The translations under genes were made by a program, and so were the position numbers. A stretch of 64,000 bases of DNA from CALJXB01 sp965225935 (GTDB lineage Bacteria; Pseudomonadota; Alphaproteobacteria; Kiloniellales; JAKSDN01): NCBI GenBank assembly GCA_965225935.1, contig CBDDCC010000014.1, positions 248,001 through 312,000 on the forward strand. The letters are read 5' to 3'. Below are positions 42,353 through 51,765 of the stretch, piece by piece (position 1 is the first letter of the stretch; the number at the start of each line of letters is the position of its first letter). Under the pieces are notes generated by a model. It made no database searches, was not told the DNA's origin, and saw only the letters and a list, made by a program, of their open reading frames with translations.

Positions 42353-43474
42353 TCAGTCTGAAAGCAATTCGGCGACGTAGGATCCGATGGCGAGCGATGA
42401 GGTCAAACCCGGGCTCTCGATTCCATATAGACCGACGAAGTTCGGAACACCGTGTGTACTCGGTCCGTGAATGGCGAAATCCGCCGCAGGCTCTCCCTTG
42501 CGATAGATCTTCGGACGAATGCCCGTGTAGTCGGGCGCCAGGGCTCCGTCCGGCAGGCCTGGCCAATAGCGCCTCGCCTCCCGGGTGAAAGTGGCCAGAC
42601 GCTCGCCGTTCTTGTCGTCGAAGGAGTAGTCGACCGACTCGATCCATTCGATGTCGGGCCCGAGTTTGGCCTTGCCGCTCCAATCCAGGGTGAGGTGGAG
42701 GCCGAGCCAGGCGCCGTCGGGCAAGGGATAGATGAGGTGCTTGAAGGGCACACGGCCCGAGACCTGGAAATAGTGCCCCTTGGCTGGATAGGTTTTGGGG
42801 GCCCTATAGCTTCCCTCGCCATTGAGGCAGCTGCCGATCTCGCTTGCCCAGAGGCCGCCCGCGCCGACCAGTCTCTCGCAGGAGATCTGGCCGGCTTCTC
42901 CGCCGCTCTCGATGGCAAGCTGAAATCCGCCCCCGGGTAGACGCGTTGCCTTCGTCACCCGGGTGTTCAGGACGACCTGACCCGATTTGCTCCCGATGTG
43001 GCCTTCGAGGGCCTGCATATAGCTGTGGCTGTCGATGACGCCGGTCGACGGCGAAAGCAGGGCCGCCTCGCAGGAGAGCGCGGGCTCGAGGGAACGCGCC
43101 TCGGCGCCGCTCAGGAAGACCAGGTCGTCGACGCCGTTCTTCTTCGCGTTCTCCGCCAGGGCCTCGAGCTTGGGTGTCTCGTTCTTGTGGGTCGCCACGA
43201 CCAGCTTGCCGCAGCGCTTGGCGGTGACGGCGTTGTCGCGGCAGAACGCGTAGAGGGCCTTCTTCCCCGCGACGCAGAACCGCGCCTTCAGGCTGCCCGG
43301 CGGGTAGTAGAGACCGGCGTGAATGACCTCGCTGTTGCGGGAAGAGGTTTCCGAGCCGACGAGGCCCGCTTGCTCCAGGATCACGACCTCCTGACCGGCC
43401 TCGGCCAAGGCACGGCCGACCGCCAGCCCGATCACTCCGGCGCCGATGATGATCGTTTCGACATCTGTGCTCAT
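42353..43474 (-). CDS. FAD-dependent oxidoreductase of the L-2-hydroxyglutarate oxidase type
   Basis: A 373-residue flavoprotein of the DAO fold. The FAD-binding ETIIIGAGVIGLAVGRALAE (in part) is at the N-terminus, and SSRNSEVIHAGLYYPPGS near residue 57 is a strong mark of the LhgO/YgaF group that oxidises L-2-hydroxyglutarate and passes electrons to quinone. The C-terminal GLYGIESPGLTSSLAIG closes the FAD site. The start at 43474 begins the Rossmann fold. It stands alone and is divergent from plsY. Confidence 0.9.
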   Translation of the reverse strand: MSTDVETIIIGAGVIGLAVGRALAEAGQEVVILEQAGLVGSETSSRNSEVIHAGLYYPPGSLKARFCVAGKKALYAFCRDNAVTAKRCGKLVVATHKNETPKLEALAENAKKNGVDDLVFLSGAEARSLEPALSCEAALLSPSTGVIDSHSYMQALEGHIGSKSGQVVLNTRVTKATRLPGGGFQLAIESGGEAGQISCERLVGAGGLWASEIGSCLNGEGSYRAPKTYPAKGHYFQVSGRVPFKHLIYPLPDGAWLGLHLTLDWSGKAKLGPDIEWIESVDYSFDDKNGERLATFTREARRYWPGLPDGALAPDYTGIRPKIYRKGEPAADFAIHGPSTHGVPNFVGLYGIESPGLTSSLAIGSYVAELLSD

Positions 43475-43839
43475 GGCGGACAAGAACCTGCTTTCGGGAG
43501 CCAGACTAGGCAATAGATATCAACATGCGTTAAACCAACCCTAATGACCACTCCTGGCTGAATTTCGGATGCTTTGGGGCGTCGCGCGCGACCTCCGTGT
43601 CCCGATCCGGGGCCGGCGCGCGGGAGCGGCACTTCACGAGGCCGATGCTGGCGACCTAGGCGGCCGCCGGGAGGGGCGCTGGGGACCGAGATCCCCTCCC
43701 GGCCGGGTAGCGCCGACGGCTATGGCGAGAATGCGCCGGCCGAGGTCGCCCTTCTCAACCGCTGGGAGGAGGGCGTGACCGGGCCGTGCGAGCAGGCGGT
43801 CAGGCGCCTGCCTGTCATCTGTGCGTCGAGGGGAAGCCC
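43475..43839. other. Divergent spacer with a long-loop hairpin
   Basis: 365 bases. The first 60 are AT-rich and suit the promoter of the oxidase. CCGGGAGGGG (43667-43676) pairs perfectly with CCCCTCCCGG (43693-43702) around a 16-base loop, which may be a 5' leader structure of plsY. No gene is supported. Confidence 0.45.
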
Positions 43840-44517
43840 ATGGTTTTCTGGACAGCGAGTGCTGTTGGACTGGCGATCGCCTATCTCCTCGGCTCCATGC
43901 CCACGGGCTATCTGATCGGGAAACTGCTCAAGGGCATCGATATCCGAGAGCATGGCTCCAGATCCACCGGTGCAACCAACGTATTGCGAACCTTGGGGAA
44001 GTGGCCGGCGTTGGTGGTGCTCCTGGCAGACGTGTTGAAAGGTGCGGGGGCGATCTTCTTTGCACAATGGTTCTATCCTTGGCTCTATACATTGCCGTCC
44101 GTCATGCCACCGTCGGCGCCTGATCCGCAAACCTGGGTGCCTTGGGCTGTCGGCTTGTGCGGACTTGCTGTTTTGTTGGGGCATGGCCGCTCGATTTGGT
44201 TGAGGTTTGCAGGTGGCAAATCCGCTGCGACGGGGCTAGGCGTGTTGCTGGCCATGTCTTGGCCAGTAGGCCTGGGTGCTGCGGCGGCATTTGGCGTCGT
44301 GCTGGCAATTTTTCGGATTGTTTCCCTTGGTTCGATGCTGGCGGCCGTGACTGCGATCGCCCTCGTCTGCGGCTTGGAGCAACCGTTGCCCTATCGGTTG
44401 CTGGTGGTTGCAGGCGGCATTTACGTGGTTCTGCGCCACCGTGAGAACATTCAGCGGCTATTGGCTGGGACAGAGCCACGCCTGGGGCAAAGCAGTCCAG
44501 ATTCGAAAGCAGGATAG
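43840..44517 (+). CDS. plsY: Glycerol-3-phosphate acyltransferase PlsY
   Basis: A 225-residue membrane protein with the three PlsY motifs: LGSMPTGYLIGK near residue 15, DIREHGSRSTGATNVLRTLG near 36, and the GHGRSIWLRFAGGKSAATGLG stretch near 110 (parts). It transfers the acyl group of acyl phosphate to glycerol 3-phosphate in phospholipid synthesis. GAGGGGA lies 5 bases before the ATG. Codon use is less GC-rich than in the core operons, and the usual alphaproteobacterial neighbours of plsY are absent, so this could be a second copy. Confidence 0.9.
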   Translation: MVFWTASAVGLAIAYLLGSMPTGYLIGKLLKGIDIREHGSRSTGATNVLRTLGKWPALVVLLADVLKGAGAIFFAQWFYPWLYTLPSVMPPSAPDPQTWVPWAVGLCGLAVLLGHGRSIWLRFAGGKSAATGLGVLLAMSWPVGLGAAAAFGVVLAIFRIVSLGSMLAAVTAIALVCGLEQPLPYRLLVVAGGIYVVLRHRENIQRLLAGTEPRLGQSSPDSKAG

Positions 44518-44892
44518 AGAACAGACCCGCGACTTAGGTTCGGGCAATCTGGAACTGTCGAGGTCTTGCCCCAGGCGATCGGCGCCAATGGCACTTTCGA
44601 GGACGCCGCGCGATCGCTGGCCCTGATGGCGCGCACGGTTTACTACGTGACCGCGCGTTGGTCGACCATGTTGGTTTGCTGATGTGAACGACCCCTTCCG
44701 ATCCGCACATTGCCACACTAAATCCCGTCACCAAACGACCGCTGATAATCTTGGCATGACCGGGTGCTCCCGATCTCAGTACTCAGTCGACCTTGTGCTC
44801 TGTTGACATGGGCGGTGGCCGCAGTTTGCAATGTAGTTAGTGGATGCCCAATCCGCTCTTGGGCGGGGATTGAAAGAATTGAGGGAACAGAG
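44518..44892. other. Intergenic region without a supported gene
   Basis: 375 bases of moderate GC. The frame of the next gene is open upstream to 44764 but loses coding character, and the signal peptide begins at 44893. The promoter of the duplicated-domain protein should lie here. No repeat recognised. Confidence 0.4.
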
Positions 44893-46611
44893 ATGCGGGT
44901 TTCAAGAACGCATTGCCTTATGTGGGGACGGCTTGTCTTGTTCCTAGCAGTCGCCATGGCGAGCCTTGTTGCATGGACGGGCAGCCAGGCCGCCATGAGC
45001 GACTACCAGAAAAAGCAAATCACCCAGTACCTGCACAGTCCAAAGACAAACATGGAGGCGGGTATCTTCGATGGCAAAGCGTTCGATCCATCGGTCGGAT
45101 TGAACGATGCCACCACCTATATGAACGATTTCATCAACACCATGAACCGGGCGGTACAGGCCTGGAACAAGCTGACGTCGGACGCGGCCGGCTCGGCAGA
45201 GGGTCAGGCGCTCTTCAAGGAACTGAAGGAGAAGCTCGCTTTCGCGACGGCCATGCGAGAAGCCTATCCCGCCTTTCAGGCCAGCCAGGGGAGCGGAACC
45301 GCCACTCAGGGCAGCAGCAGTGGCGAGGGCGACGGCTCGAGCCAGTCTCAGGTGACCTCCGGAGGCATGTCGGACTACCAGAAGCGGCAGCTGACCCAGT
45401 ACCTGGATGGCGACGCCATGCGCAAGGATACGTCCATCTTCGATGGCGAGAGCTTCGTCGCGGGCGTGCCAGCCGATTTGTTCGATCAGTACTACCAGGA
45501 CTACATGAAGAGCCTGAAGCAGGCTGTCTCCACCTGGGAGCGTCAAATCCCATACAGTAGCAAGGCCACACCCGACGGTCAGGCCCTGCAAGGCCGGCTC
45601 AACGAGGCGATCGAATGGGCCAACGCCATGAGCGCCCAATACCCCGCGACCAAGCAGCGCTATCTACAACAGCAGGAGGCGGCCCAGGCGGAGCAACAGC
45701 AGGCCGAGACGCTCGCCGCGGATCGGAAGGCAGCCCACAAGCAGCAATGCTTGGCCTTTCAGCAAGGGGCGATGAAGCCGCTGTCCCGGGACCCCATGAC
45801 CCGTCTCATCAACCAGATGATCCATCAGAACAGCGGTCTGGGATCGGTCGAGAGCGTCGAGCAGCACCGCCAGGTGGCGAGTGACGTGCTGTCCGTCTGT
45901 CAGTCGCTCGACTATCAACTGCTGTCCTCCGAGCCTTGCTTCTACGTGCTTGGCCGCCCGGACCAGGATCCCGTCAACTGGTGCGACGCCGCCACACAAG
46001 CAGACGAACTGATCAAGGCCGCCGTGCTCAATCAGGCCCGGCAGACCGTCGCCACGGTTGGCTCCTCCACCATCCAGAGCATCCCGGAGTTTCATGAGCG
46101 GGAAGGCTGGCTGACCTTCGAGGGCCCGGTCACTTTCAACAGCAATCTGTTCTTCAGCAGGGATGGACGGACAGCGGCGATGGACAATGTGAACCAGGTC
46201 TTGCTGGCGGCTGGCATAGACAATGCCGAAGACGCGCTCTGGGGCGAGCAAAAGGCTCGCCTCGACGCCTTGCGGGCGGAGGTGGAGAGAAGCGCCGGAA
46301 CCTGGAAGAGCCCGCCGAACGAGGCTGACAACTACAGCACGGCTCTTGCCACCGATCAGATCGAGGCGTGGCACAGTGATGCGGACGTCCACGATGCCTA
46401 CTTGAGCCGCAAGAGCTGGAAGATCCACAAGAATGCCCTGGGCATTCCCGACCGCCGCACGCTCCCCGGATATGTGGTTTTCAAGCTTCCCGAGGACCCC
46501 TACTGCCAGCTTCGTTCCTACACTTTGACGGAACAATACATGGGCGGCGGCGAGTACCAGGAAGCGGCCGGTGTGCGGTTTGGCTACGTCAGGTTCCAGG
46601 CTTGCCCTTAG
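44893..46611 (+). CDS. Secreted protein with an internal tandem domain duplication, unknown function
   Basis: A 572-residue protein with a signal (about residues 10-34). Two homologous units follow: residues about 35-130 and 159-254, both starting MSDYQK-x-Q-x-TQYL and containing a IFDG motif and a central aromatic helix (MNDFINTMNRAVQAW and YQDYMKSLKQAVSTW). A Gly/Ser/Thr/Gln linker joins them. A glutamine-rich coiled segment (255-285) leads to a C-terminal region of about 290 residues with several cysteines (QQCLAFQ, PCFYV, NWCDAA, PYCQL). No family is recognised. GAGGGAACAG precedes the ATG. Confidence 0.85.
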   Translation: MRVSRTHCLMWGRLVLFLAVAMASLVAWTGSQAAMSDYQKKQITQYLHSPKTNMEAGIFDGKAFDPSVGLNDATTYMNDFINTMNRAVQAWNKLTSDAAGSAEGQALFKELKEKLAFATAMREAYPAFQASQGSGTATQGSSSGEGDGSSQSQVTSGGMSDYQKRQLTQYLDGDAMRKDTSIFDGESFVAGVPADLFDQYYQDYMKSLKQAVSTWERQIPYSSKATPDGQALQGRLNEAIEWANAMSAQYPATKQRYLQQQEAAQAEQQQAETLAADRKAAHKQQCLAFQQGAMKPLSRDPMTRLINQMIHQNSGLGSVESVEQHRQVASDVLSVCQSLDYQLLSSEPCFYVLGRPDQDPVNWCDAATQADELIKAAVLNQARQTVATVGSSTIQSIPEFHEREGWLTFEGPVTFNSNLFFSRDGRTAAMDNVNQVLLAAGIDNAEDALWGEQKARLDALRAEVERSAGTWKSPPNEADNYSTALATDQIEAWHSDADVHDAYLSRKSWKIHKNALGIPDRRTLPGYVVFKLPEDPYCQLRSYTLTEQYMGGGEYQEAAGVRFGYVRFQACP

Positions 46612-46807
46612 CGCGTGGAGACTCTCGGTGGCAGCGGCGCCAACGGGGTCCTCACTTTACGAATCTTTGGTGACAGCCAAAGGCCCAATTTCCATTAGCC
46701 CGATTGCAATTTCAATCCTGCGGTTTGCGGACCCGCGGCCGCTGCTGACTACTCGGTGGCCCTGCTTGCCTGTCGAGTTGACGTGGCGCGTGCAGTTGAG
46801 TGGCGTG

Positions 46808-47683
46808 TCAGGCCGGAATGGCGAATGATGTGGTCAAGGCGGCGGTGGTGGCCGAGACAATGAGGATCAGGACGATCTCTGCGTCGATCGACCGGACGAG
46901 ACGGGTGGCTGCCACTCGATCGCCGAGACGCATGGAGGGCACCAAGTGCAGCTTGTTGATGGCGGCCAGAGCGAGGAGCGAGCATACAATCAGGATCTTC
47001 AAGCCGAGTGTCTGGCCATAGGAGCTGCCAATCAGCGCCTGAGGCGATCCGAGGAGTGTCCAGGCCATTGCGACACCGGTGACGACTAGGCCCCCGACGG
47101 TCCATAGGGCGATCCGGCCAAATCGGTCGGCAACTTCTGCTGCTTTGGAGAGATCGGCATATTTGGCAAGAGTTCGTAGCGGCAGCAAAGCGCCGACCCA
47201 GTAGGAGACCGCAAGGACGTGTGCGGTCAGCAGTACGTGAAGGAGATAACCGGGACCGTCGTTGGCGTGGCCCACCAGGCTGAATGAGATGACGAGGACC
47301 ACCGAGCCCAGAATGCCCAAGACCAGAGAGAAGCTGCCCCTCACCAGGATCGAGAACACGAGCAGGAGAGACCCGAGGATCCGTATGGCGGCCGCGTCCC
47401 CGGCGGGACCTTGCCAAACCAGCGTGAGCATGTCCGGCTCGACCATGCCGATAAGACCCTCACCGGTGAGCGCGCCAGCGTTCAATCCCAACTGAATGAG
47501 TGTCGCCAGAATTGCGCAGATAACGCCGACCAGGATGCCGGCGGAAAGGCCCCTGGAAAGGGATCGGACTTGGGTGGCAAATATGATCCGGAAAAGGGCG
47601 CTGCCGACAGCGAGGACCGACCCGACATAGATCGCGAGCTTGACCAGGCACGTCGCGACGAGCCAGGCATCGAGGTCCATCAT
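46808..47683 (-). CDS. copD: Copper resistance membrane protein CopD
   Basis: A 291-residue protein with eight predicted membrane helices. The CopD family shows histidines in and near helices; here LVGHANDGPGYLLHVLLTAHVLAVSYWVGAL carries several (shown in part around residues 137-165). It probably moves copper across the inner membrane. It follows copC by 4 bases and forms a two-gene operon, upstream of which lie copper-oxidising proteins on the same strand. Confidence 0.9.
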   Translation of the reverse strand: MMDLDAWLVATCLVKLAIYVGSVLAVGSALFRIIFATQVRSLSRGLSAGILVGVICAILATLIQLGLNAGALTGEGLIGMVEPDMLTLVWQGPAGDAAAIRILGSLLLVFSILVRGSFSLVLGILGSVVLVISFSLVGHANDGPGYLLHVLLTAHVLAVSYWVGALLPLRTLAKYADLSKAAEVADRFGRIALWTVGGLVVTGVAMAWTLLGSPQALIGSSYGQTLGLKILIVCSLLALAAINKLHLVPSMRLGDRVAATRLVRSIDAEIVLILIVSATTAALTTSFAIPA

Positions 47684-47687
47684 CGGC

Positions 47688-48035
47688 CTATTTTACGGAG
47701 AAGGTAAACGAGCCCTTCATCACGTGTCCGTCCTCCGCCATGCCTCTCCACTCGATCTCATAGTTGCCAGGACCAAGCGCGGCTGGCAGATGAAGGCTGA
47801 GGTCCTTCGCGAAGGATTTGTGGTCTGAAAGATCCAGCTTCTCGGAAGACTGGCTGTCGGCCTGAACCGTTACCTTCGTGAGACGCACCGGGATCTTGAA
47901 CTCGAATGCAATCGACCCCGGGGGCTGAGCCGCGACCGCTCCGTCCAGTGGACTCGTGCTGATCAACGGGGAGTGCGCATACGCCACATTGCTGGCTACG
48001 AGCAGAAAGAGAAACGCAAAAACGCAAGCCTTCAT
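47688..48035 (-). CDS. copC: Periplasmic copper-binding protein CopC
   Basis: A 115-residue precursor with a signal peptide ending AYA before HSPLISTSPLDG. The mature N-terminal histidine and the pair in EDGHVMKG (Asp and His) form the copper(II) site of the CopC family. It passes copper to or from CopD. The size and two-gene arrangement with copD are standard. The 370-base AT-rich region upstream is likely to contain its promoter. Confidence 0.92.
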   Translation of the reverse strand: MKACVFAFLFLLVASNVAYAHSPLISTSPLDGAVAAQPPGSIAFEFKIPVRLTKVTVQADSQSSEKLDLSDHKSFAKDLSLHLPAALGPGNYEIEWRGMAEDGHVMKGSFTFSVK

Positions 48036-48407
48036 GAAGTAATAACCTCGTAGTAAATAATTGGATTGCGAAGAAGTTGCACCTAGAAACGAATATTCAC
48101 TTCAATTCATTTAAAGAGGATAAACTAAGTCAATGTTAGCCCCAAGGCTTAAGGAGTTGGTGCTTCTCCTCAACCTCTGGCACGGGCGAACTCCTGTAAG
48201 TTTGGCCGTAGTATAGCAAAGGGCGCAGCGGAAAGGGAGATGCTTCTGGCCGGCTGGATGCCGGCAATTCGGGGAATCGGTCAGCGCATCTAGTTTGTCC
48301 CAGAACGTCGAGATCTCCGAAGTCCCGTCGGAGCAGCCAGTGGTCTGCCCACAACCGCTGCCCCTAAGGGAGCATGAGATCAAGTTGCATCGGTAAATCA
48401 AGCTGCA
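48036..48407. other. AT-rich spacer upstream of copCD
   Basis: 372 bases; 48040-48150 is strongly AT-rich and includes TTCATTTAAAGAGGATAAAC, a plausible promoter area for copC. The rest shows no supported gene. A short cysteine-rich frame on the minus strand has no family match that I recognise. Confidence 0.4.
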
Positions 48408-48857
48408 TCAGTTCATTTGCGCCTGGCGGGCGCGGATCTCGCGCGGCCAGCGGCTCTTGATGAAAGCGAGCGATGCGAGGATTTCCTCGTCGCTCAGAAG
48501 GTCCTCGAAACCGGGCATGCCGCTCTTGAAGTCGGCAGGCGCCAGGTGCTGGCCGCCCTTCTTGGTTATGGTGAACAGCAGTTCGTCCGGGTGGTGCCAG
48601 GTGTGTCCGCTGGCATCGTGGGGTGGAGCCGGCAGGGTCCCGTCGGCCTGGCGTTGGCGCCAGTTGGGTTGCCCCTCCAGATCGGCGCCGTGACATTCGG
48701 CGCAGTGGGTCCCGTAGACCGACTGGCCGAGGGCCACTAGCCGGCGGTCGTCCGGGTCCGCCCACAGCTTCGAGGCGCCGAACTGCCGCCACGCCAAGAC
48801 CGCCGCAATGGCGACCAAGGCGAGCATCGCGAGACCCAGGACGGCCTTCCTTCCCAT
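48408..48857 (-). CDS. Membrane-anchored or secreted monoheme cytochrome c
   Basis: A 149-residue protein with an N-terminal hydrophobic segment (about residues 5-25) that may stay as an anchor, and a cytochrome c domain with CAECHG near residue 52 and the likely axial methionine in SGMPGFEDLLSD. It follows the multicopper oxidase gene after 14 bases. Small cytochromes of this type often transfer electrons in copper-oxidising gene sets; that role is inferred here. Confidence 0.9.
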   Translation of the reverse strand: MGRKAVLGLAMLALVAIAAVLAWRQFGASKLWADPDDRRLVALGQSVYGTHCAECHGADLEGQPNWRQRQADGTLPAPPHDASGHTWHHPDELLFTITKKGGQHLAPADFKSGMPGFEDLLSDEEILASLAFIKSRWPREIRARQAQMN

Positions 48858-48871
48858 GTCTGCGTTCCCCT

Positions 48872-50290
48872 TCAGGCGACACGCACCACGCAGGCCATGC
48901 CGGCCTCGTGATGTTCCAGGATGTGGCAGTGAAGCAGCCAGTTACCTGGATTGTCGGCGACGAACGCGACCTCCGTCGTTTCGTCGGGCTCCAGGGTGAT
49001 GGTATCCGCCCAGGGGCGGTGCGGTTCCGGTCGGCCGTTGCGCGTCACTATTCGGAAAGCATGGCCATGCAGATGCATGGGATGGGGCCAAGCCGTCTCG
49101 TTCGAGAACGCGAGAACGTGGCTGCGCCCCAGCTTCAGATCGAGAAGGGGTTCCATGGCCATGCCATGGGCTACCACACCGTTGAGCGCCCACATCTTGC
49201 CCTGCCGGGCCAGCTCGCGGATCGGAACGTCCTTTCCCCGGTAGCGGGCGGAGCGAAGGGATCCCATGGCGCCGCCGGATATGGTGACCTCATGGCGCGC
49301 CGCGGAAGCCAAGTCGGGCTCCGGGAGCGGGTTGGGCGCGAGCGCCGGCGTGGCGTCTGGTGGCGAGGTCCTAAGGGGCTTTTCGTTGCTGTAGACGAGG
49401 TCCAGGAATCTGTAGGACTGGCGTGCGTAGTAGCTGTCGACCACCGGATAGCTCGCCCCCGGTTCGCCCTGCATGTCCAGGATCAGGTCGACCCGCTGGC
49501 CGGGACCCAGCACCAGTGGGGCGGTCGGGCTGTGGGGTTGGACCGGGTGACCGTCGCGGGCAATCACCAGGGGATCGTGCGCCTCGAACGCGAGGCCGAA
49601 GATCCGGGCGTTGGCAACGTTGACGAGGCGCAGCCGGACTCGCTCACCCGTCCGGACGGCGAACACGCCGCTGTCGCGACCGTTGAGGGTCGCGACGTTT
49701 CCGAGCCGGCCGGCGTGGCTCAAGTCGCGGGGGTGAGAGAAGGATGGGCTGATGGCCGCGTCCTCGGTGAGGCGCCAGTCGTCCATCACCCAAAGAACGT
49801 CCCGGTCGACCTGCGGCGGCTCTCGCTCCTCCACGACAAGCGGCCCATAGAGGCCGCGTCCGACCTGCCGAGAGCTCAAAACGTGTGGGTGGTACCAATA
49901 GGTGCCGGCGTCCGGGACGGCGAAGGCGTAGGTGAAGGACTGGCCGGGCGGGATGGGCGGCTGGGTCAGCTCCGGCACACCGTCCATGGCGTTCTCGATC
50001 CGCAGCCCATGCCAATGAACCGTGGTCGGCTGCTCGAGCCCGTTGACGACCTGAACCTCGACCCGGTCGCCCTGGCGCACGCGGATCTCCGGTCCCGGCA
50101 CCTGGCCGCCGTATCCCCAGATCTCAGTTTGCGGATAGGGTGCGGGCAGAATGGGCACGCGGCCAGGCCGTGGCGTTAGCCGAAACGACTTGGAGTCGTT
50201 CGCAGACAAACCAGCATTCAAAGGAATGACGCCGACCAGAGCAGAGGCGGCCGCGCTCCTCAGTAGACTGCGTCGGGAAACTCCAATCAT
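48872..50290 (-). CDS. Tat-exported multicopper oxidase
   Basis: A 472-residue protein with a Tat signal (SRRSLLRSAAASALVGV). All four copper-binding blocks are present: TVHWHG, YWYHPH, HPMHLHGH and HCHILEHHEAGM, the last with the type 1 copper methionine. This covers a type 1 site and the trinuclear cluster. Relatives act as cuprous oxidases (CueO/CopA-like) or manganese oxidases (CumA-like); the nearby copCD favours copper detoxification. A cytochrome c gene follows directly. Confidence 0.93.
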   Translation of the reverse strand: MIGVSRRSLLRSAAASALVGVIPLNAGLSANDSKSFRLTPRPGRVPILPAPYPQTEIWGYGGQVPGPEIRVRQGDRVEVQVVNGLEQPTTVHWHGLRIENAMDGVPELTQPPIPPGQSFTYAFAVPDAGTYWYHPHVLSSRQVGRGLYGPLVVEEREPPQVDRDVLWVMDDWRLTEDAAISPSFSHPRDLSHAGRLGNVATLNGRDSGVFAVRTGERVRLRLVNVANARIFGLAFEAHDPLVIARDGHPVQPHSPTAPLVLGPGQRVDLILDMQGEPGASYPVVDSYYARQSYRFLDLVYSNEKPLRTSPPDATPALAPNPLPEPDLASAARHEVTISGGAMGSLRSARYRGKDVPIRELARQGKMWALNGVVAHGMAMEPLLDLKLGRSHVLAFSNETAWPHPMHLHGHAFRIVTRNGRPEPHRPWADTITLEPDETTEVAFVADNPGNWLLHCHILEHHEAGMACVVRVA

Positions 50291-50430
50291 AGCATTCTTC
50301 TCATGGCTCCCTGGTTCGGTAAATCCGCGCTTTCAGGTCTGAACCAAGGTTGGTTCCGTCGTTTCTTCGGACAGCCGATCTCGTCAGGAACACATGCCTA
50401 TCGGCTCGCGGCTCCGCAACCACCGCCACC

Positions 50431-51765
50431 CTACTCGGCCGCGCTGTCCAGGTCGGCGGTGGCGCGGCCGAGGGCTTGGTCCAGGTCGGCCAGCAAGTCG
50501 TCGAGGCTTTCGAGGCCGACCGAGAGGCGGATCACGTCGGGGCCGGCGCCGGCGGCCGTGCGCTGCTCCTCGGTCAGCTGCCGGTGGGTCGTGGAGGCCG
50601 GGTGCAGGACGAGGGAGCGGGCGTCGCCGATGTTGGCCAGGTGGCTGAAAAGCTCGCAGGCCTCGACCATGCGCACGCCGGCGTCGAAGCCGCCCTTGAC
50701 CCCGAAGGTCAGGACGCTGCCCGCACCCTTGGGCAGGTACTTCCGGGCCAGGGCGTGGTAGGGGCTCTCCGGCAGGCCGGCGTAGGAGACCCAGGCGACC
50801 GCCGGGTGGCCCGCCAGGAACTCGGCCACCCCTTGGGCGTTGGCGCAGTGCCGCTCCATGCGGAGCGCCAGGGTCTCGATCCCCAGCAGGGTCTGGAAGG
50901 CGTTCATGGGGGCCATGGTGGCGCCCAGGTCCCGCAGGCCGACGGCGTGGGAGAGGGTGGTGAAGGCGAGGTCGCCGAAGGTCTCCCAGAAGCGCAGGCC
51001 GTGGTAGGCGGGCTCGGGCTCGGTCAGGCCGGCGAACTTGTCGCTCCGGCCCCAGTCGAAGGCGCCGCTGTCCACCACCGCACCGCCCACCGAAGTGCCG
51101 TTGCCCGAGAGGAACTTTGTGGTCGAATGCACCGCCAGGTCGGCGCCCCACTGGAAGGGCTGGCAGAGGTAGGGCGTGGCCAGCGTATTGTCGACGATGA
51201 GCGGCACGCCGGCCTCCTCAGCGATCTCGGCGAGCGGCTCGAGATCGGAGACCACGCCGCCCGGGTTGGCCAGGCTCTCGACGTAGATGGCCTTGCACTC
51301 GGGCGTGAGGGCCCGCCGCACGTTCAGGGGATCGTCCGCGTCGACAAAGTGGGCCCGCCAGCCGAACTTGCGGAAGGTCTTGCCGAACTGGGTGATGGAG
51401 CCGCCGTAGAGCCGGTTGGAGGCGATGAAGGCATCGCCCGGCTCCATGAAGGCGAAGAAGGTGAGCACCTGGGCGGCGTGGCCCGAGGCGCAGCAGGTGG
51501 TGCCGCGGCCGGCCTCGAGGCTGGCGAGACGCTCCTCCAGGGCGGCGACCGTGGGGTTGGCGAGCCGCGAATAGACGAAGCCGAAGGTCTGCAGGTTGAA
51601 GAGCGAGGCCGCGTGGTCCACGTCGTGGAAGACGTAGGAGGTGTTCTGGAAAATCGGCGTCTGGCGCGCGCCGGTCACCGGCTCGGGCTGGGAGCCGGCA
51701 TGGATCATGCGGGTCTCGAAGCCGAAGTCCGGCCGGCTGTAGCGCTTGTCCCGCGCGCCCGTCAT
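50431..51765 (-). CDS. metY: O-acetylhomoserine sulfhydrylase (MetY-type)
   Basis: A 444-residue PLP enzyme of the Cys/Met metabolism family. The cofactor lysine is in HSTTKFLSGNG near residue 210, with FAFMEPGD, SNRLYGGS and VDNTLATPYL as further family blocks. The length and the opening FETRMIHAG fit O-acetylhomoserine aminocarboxypropyltransferase, which makes homocysteine from O-acetylhomoserine and sulfide. It overlaps the upstream CoA-binding gene by ATGA, so both are co-translated. Confidence 0.92.
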   Translation of the reverse strand: MTGARDKRYSRPDFGFETRMIHAGSQPEPVTGARQTPIFQNTSYVFHDVDHAASLFNLQTFGFVYSRLANPTVAALEERLASLEAGRGTTCCASGHAAQVLTFFAFMEPGDAFIASNRLYGGSITQFGKTFRKFGWRAHFVDADDPLNVRRALTPECKAIYVESLANPGGVVSDLEPLAEIAEEAGVPLIVDNTLATPYLCQPFQWGADLAVHSTTKFLSGNGTSVGGAVVDSGAFDWGRSDKFAGLTEPEPAYHGLRFWETFGDLAFTTLSHAVGLRDLGATMAPMNAFQTLLGIETLALRMERHCANAQGVAEFLAGHPAVAWVSYAGLPESPYHALARKYLPKGAGSVLTFGVKGGFDAGVRMVEACELFSHLANIGDARSLVLHPASTTHRQLTEEQRTAAGAGPDVIRLSVGLESLDDLLADLDQALGRATADLDSAAE

